Shown: one piece after another, positions 47,501-59,500 of the stretch
Position numbering within the stretch: the stretch's first letter is position 1
Layout: every line of letters begins with the position of its first letter
NCBI GenBank assembly: GCA_001972305.1
Contig: BDDD01001680.1
Location: 127,388 to 191,387, forward strand
DNA: 64,000 nucleotides
Reading direction: 5' to 3'
Origin: Cephalotus follicularis
Taxonomy: Eukaryota; Streptophyta; Magnoliopsida; Oxalidales; Cephalotaceae
Notes under the pieces: model-generated
Database searches by the model: none
Seen by the model: only the letters and a program-made list of their open reading frames with translations
Told to the model about the DNA's origin: nothing
Program-made: the position numbers and the translations under genes

Positions 47501-50500
47501 ACAAACCAACAACTTAGGAACACTACTCAACGAAAATTGTGGAAGGCCACGGGGAACCACTCCATGGGTTCCTACGTTCAGACTTATTATTAAGTTTGAG
47601 GGAATTTGCGGTCTCACGTTTTAATTACCGAGTCATTAATTAATTCATTGGTTGTATTAGCCAATTCCAATTAATTACGACTTAGCATGCATGACGTGTA
47701 TCTTATGCACCTTGGACATATTTCTAAAATATATCAATGGATTGGCAATATAAGTAGTGACTTGAGCCCAAAGTCACTACTAGGTCTTCCTAGGTGTAAA
47801 AAATAAATTTATATATTACAACAATAACCATGCATACATGGCCTTCAAAAATCTTGTACTCCATTTCTCCTCTCCTCCATCACTCCTTGCATCTTCATTT
47901 ACAAAGGTGTACTTTACATTTTGAAAATAAAATTACATTTAAAATTACAAGGAGAAATTACATAAGAAGGAAAAATAAGTAAATGGTGCACGCAGGCACC
48001 TTATTACAGACCATTAAAGATAATAAATAAATAAACCCATCCACATAAGAAAAACCATAAACTAGGTCAATGTCTTTTCTAGGCCATCCATTGTGCATCA
48101 GACTTAAAATTATATCCAATATAATTTAACACAAAATAACAAATGCCATAAATAATAACCAATAACAAAATTTAATTTGAGGATCATTAATATTGGTTAA
48201 ACTCCCACTAAATCAATCAATGATTTTGATTTTCTAAGTGCTATAATGCAATAATCCAATTTTTGTAAAAACAGATTTTTTTTTATATAAATTAGACTAA
48301 AGCAAGCGTCGACCCTTATGTCTATGGCGCAAAAACGTAATATTCAAATAAGCGTCGATGCTATGCCAAGGCGTCGACGCAATATGAATCCAGTGAGACA
48401 AGCGTCGACGCTTATAACCATAGCGTCGACACTTAAGTCCCCTGGACGGTTTCTGCAGTTTGCAACACTGCAGAAATCAATGGTTTAGACTTTGACATTC
48501 CATTTTGGCAATCCAAACTGCACTACGCATGTTCTAAACACAATTCTAAACACATTGAATCAAAATCCCCAGGACATCATACAATTTTCACTAAGGCACT
48601 TTGAAAACCAAGTTTAACCATAAACACATCCTTTAATTAAAAATCATATCAGTTCATCATTCAAGCCAAATATTCAACTAAGGATGATGTGGGACGCTCT
48701 GATACCACTGACAGAAACGGACAAACCGTTCCCAGAGCCAAAAACGGACTTTGGTATAACGAGTGTAGAACAAAAAATTAATAACATATACAGCATAATC
48801 ATGACAGCGGAAAAACACCCTAAACAAACAATACCAGTCCTTAATGACATGAACACATGCCACAAGGATCATCTCATCATCACAATAGTTGAATGGGTGT
48901 CACCATTGCTTGCAATGGTGACACAAGCATGGGAAAAAACATGTCAACAAGAGAAATCAGGAGATTATACCAGCGGGTGTAGGCTCCTTCAATCTCTGCC
49001 GCTACAAGCTTGAGAAGACAACCTTAATGATGCTCCTCCGTTGTACTCTAAGTCGTTATGCTTCTGCTCTAAGCAAGAACAGCTACTGCCCAGCAAGGAT
49101 GAAGCAAACACACAAAGCTTACTCTCTCTCTCTCAAAGCTTAGGAAGAGTAAATTGAGACTGACAAGTGAAATCAAAATCAATCCACCCTAGATAAGCAC
49201 TTTGCTTGGTGTATCAGTAAGGGAACATATAGAATCTGCAGAGAGGTCACTCACAATTTTCAGCAATTAAAATCCCTGAAACATTTTTGGACCCGTTTCT
49301 GCAGATAAAGCTTCTCACCAGCCACCTATATCTCTCTCCCACTCTCCCATTTACTAGGGATCATGGTGCCAACTCCCCGAGGGTTTAAAGCCATGATCCC
49401 CACGTGTACATATCATGTATGGACGTGAGAAACCGGCAGGAGATGAGAGAGAGAATGTGCCCACGATGTGTGATCGTGCACAGGTTGCACAACTCGCACA
49501 AAGCGTCGACGCTCTCAACAAAAACGTCGACGCTTATATAACATGGCACTAAACATCGACGTCTTTCTAAAAGACATCGACGCCTATACAAGCGTTAAGC
49601 GTCGACGCTTCCCAGAAGGTGTCGACGCTTTGTCCAAAGTAATACGTCGACGCTTTCCCAGAAGGCGTTGTCACTTTGACTGGCAGGTGAAGCAAATTGA
49701 GTCTAACCCATGAACCCTTCGAATATTGATTAAGTAATATCAAACAAATATGTTTCCATAAAATGTAAAATCCACTTAACCAATATTTAATAAAATATCA
49801 CCAAGACTTAATATGTCCAACATATTAAAGAACTAAACATTATTGGGCAAGGACCCTTTAAAATCTTGGTTAGAAACGGTGGCGTACATAAATTACCGAA
49901 ATACCCCTAGGGTTCGGTTTAGCCATTCTAAATGGTCCTAAACCATTTTAAATGCTCTTGGAATAACATATAATATTATCCAGATGGAAAAATTAATCTA
50001 ATTAATTTTCCCATAATTTATTACGCACCACCGTCATGCAAGACTTTCTAAGTTGTCGGTTCACGTATACTATAATCCCTTGTCATACTTGGCCCCGATT
50101 GAGGTCTAGGGTAAGGATACATGTCAACCCTAGATAAAACCTCAATATCTAAAATATCTTATTATTACTAGGAACTTTGGCAGATTCTCCAGAAATCTAA
50201 TTTCCAATCAACCTCAACCTTGGCCAAGGATTTCATAAGTCCAAAGTACAATCAGACCATAATAGGATCGATCACCTTCGCTCAGGTGTGACAATCCCAT
50301 ATTGCGCACTCGCTTATATTCGTATAGATTCGATCATACCCAAAGCCACCCGATTGTCAGTCCTGCGCAAGAACTGGGCAAGGTGAAGATCAAAGCATAA
50401 CCGTCTCAATACAATATAGAGCAGTCGCTCAGGTCTAAGGATCAGACGAGTTTGAGCACTCGCTAAGTGACTAACACTTATACACAACCGCAACAAGTAG

Positions 50501-53500
50501 GAGTCACTACTGACATGAGAATAGCGACTATCCAAACATTGTTTCCTACGCGAGTCCAGTTCAGTGTACACGCTCCTAGCGTGCATCCCGTATTTGCCCT
50601 AGTGTCCAACACATATGGTAGTGAGAGAATTCATCCTCCAATGCCATGAGCAGGCAACATATGCGCAAGTCTATCTGGTTCACTAATGCCCACAAAGTGA
50701 ACCTATGACTTGGAATTAATTCGACATAAGGAATAAGGTAACCAATCTCACAGCCTCCTTGCTAGGCATCCAACCTTATGTCAGGGCAGCGTAAGCAGGT
50801 AAATAATAAACTACTTCAATTAAGTGATGAAACACAAGTGATATTGCCATAACAAATTAGCAGATGTCATATATAAAGAGAAAAAGATTGTTTATATACA
50901 AGGATAGATATAATACGACAGCCCATCCAATGGCTTGTCGGGTCACTACATCTAACAGCAACCACCTAGGTTTGTTGCTCAGGGGGAGAAAGTTTGCAGG
51001 TAATGGAAGGCTTTATATGGTCTAAAACAATCTCCTCGTGCTTGGTTTGGGACATTTAGTGATGTTGTGCTTAAGTTTGGCATGAAACGGTGCAGTGTTG
51101 ATCACTCAGTTTTCAATATGTCCTCCTTAGATGGATGTATTATTGTATTGGTGTACGTGGATGATATTATTGTTATTGGAAGTGATGTTAGAGGCATACA
51201 GCGACTCAAGCAGTTTTTGCAATGTGAGTTCAGTACTAAAGATTTTGGTCGCTTGCGTTATTTTCTGGGTATTGAGGTGGCGTATTCTGATGTTGGTATT
51301 GATCTTTCATAGATAAAGTATACTCTTGATATCTTAGGAGATATAGGGATTCGTGATAGTAAGCCTGTTGATACGCCTATGGATCCTTGTGTGAAATGAA
51401 CAAGGTGATCTTTTGCATGCTCCTGAAAAATATCGACGATTAGTTGACAAGTTGAATTATCTCACTATTACTCGTCCAGATATTTCTTTTGCTGTTAGTG
51501 TGGCTAGCCAGTTCATGAGTGCTCCTCGTACCCCTCATTGGCAGGCAGTTTTACAAATCGTTAGGTATTTAAAAAGAGCTCCTGGTCAAGGTTTAGTATT
51601 CCAAGATCGAGGGCATCTTTATGTATCTGGATACTCTGATCCAGATGCATCGGAGGTTGTAGGATACTCAAATGCAGATTAGGCACACTTCAGGTGACTG
51701 CGTCTTTCTTGGAGGAAATCTTGTGTCATGGAAAAGCAAGAAGCAACTCATAGTTTCCTGCTCTAGTGTTGAAGCAGAATATCGAGCGATGCTAATGTCT
51801 TAGGAGAATTACAGTGGGTCCGAATGTTGTTGGCTGAAATTGGATTGCCAGTGCAAAGATTGTCAATCCTTCATTGTGATAACCAGTCATATATGCATAT
51901 TGCCAGTAATCATGTCTTTCATGAACGAACAAAGCATATTGAAGTGGATTGCCATTTTGTTCGTGAGAAAGTGAAGTGTGGAGATATTCAGCTAGTTCAT
52001 TCACGGTTTGAAGAACAGTTAGCTGATATTTTTACAAAGCCTCTTCGTAGTGCTCGTATTTCATATGTTTGTAGTAAGTTAGGTCTGTTTGATATGTATG
52101 CCCCAACTTGAGGGGGAGTGTTATTTATAATTATTTATTTTAAGTTACAAGTTTAGGCCTAATATTAGGTTAAGCCTGTTTGATATGTATGCCCCAACTT
52201 GAGGGGGAGTGTTTTTTATAATTATTTATTTTAAGTTACAAGTTTGGGCCTAATATTAGGTTAAGCCCATATTACTGTGAAGGCCTAACACTAGCCTATA
52301 TAAATAGTGGAATTATCTCAATACAATGTAGAAGAGATTATTATCCGAAAACTTCGTTCCTATTTTCTATTTGTTACTACGATGGTTGAAATGGAATAGA
52401 TAGAGGCCAACATGGCAGTCATTCTTTTTCTTCGTGATCTGGGAGCTGACTACACTTATCTTAGTCAATAGATCGTCTCTCTGGGTTGCCTTCCCTCTAT
52501 TGAAGAGGTTGTTCTTGGGTTATTCATTCTGGTTCTACTTATCATATGACAGGTAATCCACATATGATTACTCAGTCCTCCACTCCATCATCAGCCTATG
52601 TGACTCTTGCTAATAAGTCAAAGTCCAAAGTTACTAGTAAAGGTTTGGTGTATCTGAGTTCACATCTTTCTTTGTCATCTGTATTACATGTTCCACAATT
52701 TCCTTATAGTTTGTTATCTGTTAGTTCCCTCACTCGTATCCTGAATTGTGCTACTATTTTTTCTTGTTCTTCTTATGTCTTTCAGGATCTAAAGGCTGAA
52801 CAGCAAATTGGTGGTGGGCGTGAGACCGGAGGACTCTATTACCTAGATCATGATATTGTTTATGCTGTTGCGAAGCAGACTACTGATGCTTATCGTCTTC
52901 ATTGCAAACTGGTTTATCCATCAGACGAGTTTTTTCGACAATTATCTTTTGTGTCTGAGTCAATTAAGTTTCATTGTGAGACATGTGGGTTAGGTAAACA
53001 CAACCGAGTTTCCTTTCCACCAAGAGTTCAATATCGTGTGTCTAGACCTTTTGAGTTAGTCCACTCAGATGTTTGGGGTCCAAGTCGTGAGTAGGCTTTT
53101 GGTTTTGATATTTTGCTACTTTTGTAGTCGACTATAGTTGTCATCTTTTGGTGCCTTTTATAATGAAGTTACTAATCAATATGGTGTATATGAGCGTAAA
53201 AATAGACATTTGTTAGATGTCTCTACGTTTTCATACGTGTCTAAATCCTTCTGGAGTCATGCTGTTTTAACAACTTGTTTCTTGATCAATAGGTTACTAT
53301 CTTCCCTCCTAAAAGGATCTATTCCATACTTTATTCTTCATCTAGATCAACCACTTTGGTCTGTCCGTCCTCGTGTCTTTGGTTGTGTATGTTATGTTCA
53401 CTCTTTTGATCCTGGTGTTGATAAATTGGATGTCTGACTATTAAAGTGTGTTTCTTGGTTATTTCCGTACTCAAAAGGGGTATAAGTGTTACAATCCTGA

Positions 53501-56500
53501 TCGTCTCATTGTCTATGTTGATGTAACATTCTTTGAGGATCAGTCCTATTTTGATTCATCTATAGATTCTTTACCTATCTATGACGATTCATTTGAGCGT
53601 CCTGTTGATGCTTCTTTTACTTTACCTCGACAGATTTCTCAGCTGTATACTCGTGGAGACCGTACTGTTGGTCATCATACATTGCCGACTTCAGATCCAT
53701 CATCCTTTACTGTTGAGCCATTATCACCTGCGTCACCTACTCAATCACTCATTGCTCATCATACACGTTTTCGCACCGGTACTCGTTATCCTGTTTCACA
53801 TTTTATTTCTTATACTAATATTTCCTTTCAGCTGTCAGGTTTTGTGTCGTCTTTGTCTTCTGTGTTTGTGCCTTGCAGTGATTGAAGCTTCAGTTCATCT
53901 TGGTTGGTATCGCGAAATGGAGTAAGAGATGGAGGCCTTTCAGCCCAATCAGACTTGGGATCTTGTTGATCCACCTATCCATGTATCTCCTGTGGGTTGT
54001 CGCTGGGTGTTTATGGTTAAGTATCAGCCTGATGGTATTCTATAGCACCTAAAGGCTCAATCGGTTGATAGAGGACATACACAGACTTATGGTATTGACT
54101 ATGATGAGGCCTTTTCCCCTGTGGCAAAAATACCATCAGTCTGCATTATCATCTCTTTAGCTGCGCGCTTTAGTTGAACTCTCCATCAACTTGATGTTAA
54201 AAATACGTTCCTTTATGGTGATTTGTCTGAGGATGTGTAATGGAGTTGACCACCTGGGTTTATTGGTCAAGGGGGGATAGAGTGCCGTCTTCGGAAAGCA
54301 TTGTGTGGTTTGAAGCAATCTCCACGTGCATGGTTTGGGAGATTTAGTGATGCAGTTGTGCGATTTGAAATGAAATGCTGCCAAGTAGGCTGCTCAGTTT
54401 TTAGTCTTACCTCATCAGTTGGTTGTGTATTGCTTGGTAGTATTTGTGGATGACATTATTGTTATTGGTAGTGATCGAGATGAAATACAAGGTCTTAAAC
54501 AGTTTTTTTAGGAGTTTATCACGAAGGATTTGGGTTGCCTCCGCTATTTTCTGGGTATTGGGGTTGCTTATTCTAAAGATGAAAGTATCTCTTTGACACA
54601 GAGGAAGTATATACACTTGATATTTTGACTGATATTGGGCTTCTTGATGCCAAGCTCCAGATATTCCTATGAATCCTCTTGTAAAACTTGATACATAAAA
54701 TGGTGATCTTCTACATGATTAAGAGAAATATAGAAGACTAGTTGGGTAATTAAATTATTTCACTATCACTCGGTCTGACATTGCTTTTGCAATTAATGTA
54801 GTAAGTCATTTTATGAGTGCTCCTAGAATCATTCACTGGGATGCAGTTTTTCAACTTGTTAGGTATTTAAAGAATGCAACTGGGCAGGAAATGGTCTTTC
54901 ACAATTTTGGACACCTACGGATTCTAGGACATTTAGATCTTGATAGCTTAACTGTTACTGGTTATTAAGATGCAGATTGAGCAAGTTATTCTATTGATTG
55001 GAGGTTGACTTTAGGATACTATGTTTTCTTAGGAGGTAATCTAGTTTCTTGAAAAAACAAGAAACATGCAGTAGTTTCTAGGTCCAGTGTAGAGGTAGAT
55101 TATTGAGCAATGTTCACTGTTGTTGGTGAACTTCAGTGGGTGCGCATGTTACTATCTGAGATTGGTTTTTTATTGTCAGCATCATCCAACCTTCACTGTG
55201 ATAATCAATCAGTCATCCATATTGTTAGTAATCTAGTGTTTCATGAGAGAACTAAGCATATCGAGGGAGATTGACACTTTGTTCGTGAGAAGATTCAGAA
55301 CAGTGATATTCAGTTGAGACACACACGTACAGAGGAACAATTTGTTGTTATTTTCACTAAACCTTTACGTTGGAATCGCATGCTTTATATTTGTAACAAA
55401 TTGGGGCTCCTTGATATGTATGTTCCAACTTAAGGGGGAGTGTTGTCAGTTACTTACATTTTCTTTTAGCATTAGGATTAGACTAATAGTCATGTGCTAG
55501 TCATGCGAGTCACTTAGGTCTGTATATATGTAATCTCTATTATTAATAAAATTAAGCATTCCATTCTCCTTAATTAACATTAGTATAGAAGCAAATGCAG
55601 CATGCATAGCGTCTGTTCTAAAATTATGGTATAAAAAATGGCCTATCGTCATACCATACTGCTGCAAGTTACAGGTCTCTTTTTAAATGTTGTGATTTTT
55701 TAGCACAAAGTTTCCAAATCCTTTTAATCATTTATTCTGCAAAGAGGTAGGGTTAATAATAACTTGTTTTCTAAGATATCATTGTCGTCCTTGTCTTCAA
55801 ATTTTTGCAAACCCTTTGGAAGTCCATGCTGTTTAAGGAGTATATTCTGGAAGGTTGCAGTGCCTTCTGTATTTATTATAAATGTTAAACATGTTTATTT
55901 GTGTACTTTCTCTTTTTCTGGAGGTGTCTTAAATAAAGGAGTTACATATTATCGATCTAAAATTCCCATGGCATTTCATAGCTATATCATGCCCTGATTG
56001 TTTACGACTTTGAGCTCACTTGGAGCTTCTTAATGATGTTTCCTGAGATTACTTATTCTGGATTTAATATAAAATGTTAAGTGTAAAACATAGCCAAAAG
56101 AACCATTACCCCAAATACTAGCACTGATAAAAGAAAAAACATGTTGATAAATAATGAATGACAGTTTAGAATAGGTGAGAGATATCAGCAGATTAGAAGG
56201 GTCATCTGCGATTAAAAAGACAGTATATGTGGGTCATGAAGTCTTCTCATCTCATCTGTAAATAAGTGCGCTCAATAGGCAACTCTGATAATAGAGAAAA
56301 ATAGTTGCTTTACACATGGCAGAACTACATAAATTATAACAGTTGAACTTCTAGAAGTGTATCGAAAGAACATAAAAGATGGAACTGTACTAAGTCTTCA
56401 CCTATAGGAAGTGAATTCGAAGCTATTTACAGCATTTTCAGGTTTAGCTATTATTTCTACTACCTACATCATTAGAATTTGTTGTCTTGCTAATGTCTGG

Positions 56501-59500
56501 GCTATTTTTTCATTCCTCCTAGAGTCAAAAAGATATAAAGCTGCTATAATCCGAATTGACAGCCCCGGAGGTGATGCCCTTGCTTCTGATTTGTAAGTGC
56601 TGCTGTATTATACCTTGATGTAAAGAATGAGATTGGTTGTTAATTTTGTTCGTTATTGCAAAACTAGGGAAGTAGCTTTCGATACCAAGCTGACCTATAT
56701 GGCGTGATCTCGTTTCTTATTTGTGAAGGATTAATGTTTGCTGGGTTAAGGATAACATGCTTATCTCACTTTAATTTAGTTTTCCAAACATTTGTATGAG
56801 TTACAAATCATTTTCCACCAGGGATTGAACCCTTCTCTTCCTAATGATAATGTAATGCATTTGCCATTGGAGTGTCCACTTGGGGACAGTACTCAGAAAC
56901 ATTGAATCTTTAGTAAATAGGTGATTAAACTATGAAAAATTAGATAATTATACTATTATAGTCAATTGAGGCCAAGCAGATAATTACATACCGTAATGGA
57001 TTAAAATCTGGTGGATGGTAGTGGGATATGTTAGTCAAGGAACTTTGGTTTCCTTCTTCATCTGCCTAGTGGAATACGTTAGTCCAAAGGTTGGATGGAA
57101 ATCTCACCTTATGCATACACAAAGAAAAGATGGACACTGCAAGATGCAAAACATTCGGTATGATGAAATCAAAATGAAACCTATAGGTAGTGTTGGACAA
57201 TAAGATGATGAAATCCTTCATGGTCTAAACTCTAGCGTATGGTATTATTGTACATTTCTGGATGCCATACACATTCTTGTGCTACATTTTGAAATAAGCT
57301 GAAAAGGAACATAATGGGAAAAAAAAATACTGTGGCCTGTCTAATGGTTACTCCTTTGTCATTATCACATGCAGAATGTGGAGAGAAATCAAACTTTTGG
57401 CTGCATCAAAACCTGTCATTGCCTCAATGTCTGATGTGGCTGCAAGTGGAGGGTACTATATGGCAATGGGAGCAGGGACGATCGTTGCAGAAAATTTAAC
57501 CTTAACTGGTTCAATTGGAGTTGTCACAGGTAAAAAGGGTGTCAATTTGAATCCTGACATAAGAACTCGACTTAAAGACAACACAATTAAAGAAACAAAT
57601 TTGGGTTCACTCATTTAATGCTATTAATACAAAGCTTATTTTCAGGTTAACCTGCGTAAATCAAAATTAACGTGCAATTAATATGTTTATTAATTATTTC
57701 TACGATCTCGTTTCGTTTGACCAAATTCCGTTTAACATGTTTATATAACTCATTAATAATAAAATATAATGTATATTTAATTAAAAATAATAATAAGATT
57801 GTATTAGTTTATAATTACTAGAAAAACCTTAGTTCTTTCTCTCTTTATATCTCTCTCATACATATACTAGTATTTTAATTTTAATAATTATGCCCGTTAA
57901 AGTAGGACATACATGATCAATCATTAATTACTATGGAATTTTAGTTAAATAAGTTTTAACGAGGTCAAATTCAGATTTATTAACGGGTTTACCCGACTTG
58001 ATTTGATTTTATCCGTATATTCAACGGGTTATATTGATCGATATGCAGAATCTATTAAATAAATAGGTCTTGTTTGAATTTGAGTTTTTACACTATTAAT
58101 AAATGAGATTGATTATGGATTATCTTTATAGTTATAATGTTGTAACCGTAGCTCAACATGCCCTAACCTATTAACACGAATTGATACCTTTGAAAGTCGG
58201 CTAGAATTCTAGGAAACAATCCTTTATATCTGTTAGAAGCATTACTTTAACTAAGGCTATTTTGGTCTTTTTGACTAAGCCTCTGTTTAAGTGTATTACA
58301 CTGCATCGTAGCAGATAATTTCACTATTCTCTCAAACTCAACGTGGTATCAGAGCAGCCAAAAATCTGATCTGAAATGTCAGAATATCATCAACACGAAA
58401 TCTGATCAGCAACACCTCCGTTCTCTCCGGAGCTCTCATCGATACTGGTTTAGGCGTTGCCTGGGGATACGCGCCTCACAGTTGGAAGCGTTAGCCGCCG
58501 CTCTTCACTCGCCAGGAACCACATCATCATCGGACGTCGGATTCGCTGGGAAACGCCACTGGTACATTACTGTCGCCTCGAGTGTTTTTCTTAGATCTAC
58601 TCTGATTCCGGAATTTTTTGGAGACACGCGACACATTCACTCTTCGGCCGCCGATCTATCTAACGTGAGAAAGTCGTCGTCATTCAAGCCGCGCGTTGCC
58701 GCGTGTCCTGTTCACGCACCATCGCGAGTTATGTTCACAGTGGTTCTTTTTCCTTAGCTTCTTGCCTTATATGTGATTTGGAGTTTGAATATTGCTAGTG
58801 GCACTATGGGTATTTTTCACTCGTCGTTATTTGTTGGATATGGTGAATTTTCAACTTTGTAGTGGCTCATTCAGTTTCTTTTGGCATTCTTTGTGCTATT
58901 GATGTGTTATAATCTGAATTCCTCTAGTATGCAAGAGAGTTGGGATTCGACCTTGGTGTGTTGTGACTTGTTTGAGTGTATCTGCATCATTGTGATTATT
59001 GTTGATTGATCTTTGCTCTATGGCTACTGTTTCTGAGACAACTAGCACGACTGTTGGTGTTGTTTCTAACCCAATTGGAGGTACTATGGCTATGCCACGC
59101 TTCCAAACATTGTCTGTGAAATTGGATGGTAAATATTACCCATCTTGGCGTAATGGAGTTGAAGTTTATTTGTTGGCCACCCGGCAAGAACAGTATTTGA
59201 CTAAAGATGCTCCTGCTAGTAAATCTGAAGAGTGGTTGCGTGCTAATGCGATGGTGCGCCATCTATTGTGGGGTAGTATGGAAACCTCTGGTGTTCATCA
59301 GTTTATGCAGTGTAAGATAGCTAAGGAAGTCTGGAATAAGTGTATGATCATGTTTGCTGGGAGGAACAATTTGGCCTGTGTTTGTGAGGCTTGGGAGGCA
59401 TTGTTTAGCTTACAGCTTGGGGATAGTTCTCTATCTGAACACTACTCCAAGATCTCTGCTGTTTGTCAAAGCATTGATTCATATTTGCCTTACACAGATG

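Larger units (their letters stand above)
40703..50957 (-). mobile_element. third, youngest copia element, nested in RT of the second
   Basis: 10.26 kb on the minus strand with 2.25-kb LTRs (40703-42952, 48709-50957) and the perfect duplication GCAAC (40698-40702, 50958-50962). The PBS TGGTATCAGAGC is one base off the 5' LTR; the polypurine tract AAGTGGGAGAT adjoins the 3' LTR. Gag and pol are nearly continuous with a few stops. In the first ~150 aligned LTR bases I count six substitutions, mostly transitions, so it is the most recent insert. Large LTRs and a TNT1-94-like pol set it apart from the Ale-like elements. I do not assign the lineage. Confidence 0.92.
37051..52352 (+). mobile_element. 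second Ale-like copia element, nested in gag of the first
   Basis: LTRs at 37051-37194 and 52210-52352 (TGTTATAT...GAAAAC) with PBS-like TGGTATCAAAGAC after the first and GAGGGGGAG before the last. Its own sequence is about 5.0 kb with gag, protease, integrase, RT and RNase H on the + strand. A few stops only, so it is younger than its host element. The left flank GTCTT (37046-37050) has no exact partner; the right junction fits loss of about four bases. RT is split at 40702 by a third element. Confidence 0.86.
36248..55579 (+). mobile_element. old Ale-like copia element in SPPA intron 7
   Basis: LTRs at 36248-36530 and 55441-55579 share both ends (TGTTGTCAGTTAC...TTAATTAACA) and are flanked by the perfect duplication TTAGT (36243-36247, 55580-55584). 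PBS TGGTATCAGAGC follows the 5' LTR and AAGGGGGAG precedes the 3' LTR. Short LTRs, adjacent initiator-Met PBS and RE1-like pol suggest the Ale/Retrofit lineage. The element's own sequence is about 4.0 kb, badly decayed, and split at 37050 by a second copia. It runs in the same direction as SPPA. Confidence 0.88.

Noticed and set aside
48684..49013. 109-residue + strand frame in the LTR of the third copia element, with a similar frame at 40703-40790
   Set aside because: Both are within LTRs, on the strand opposite to the element, and carry no motif.
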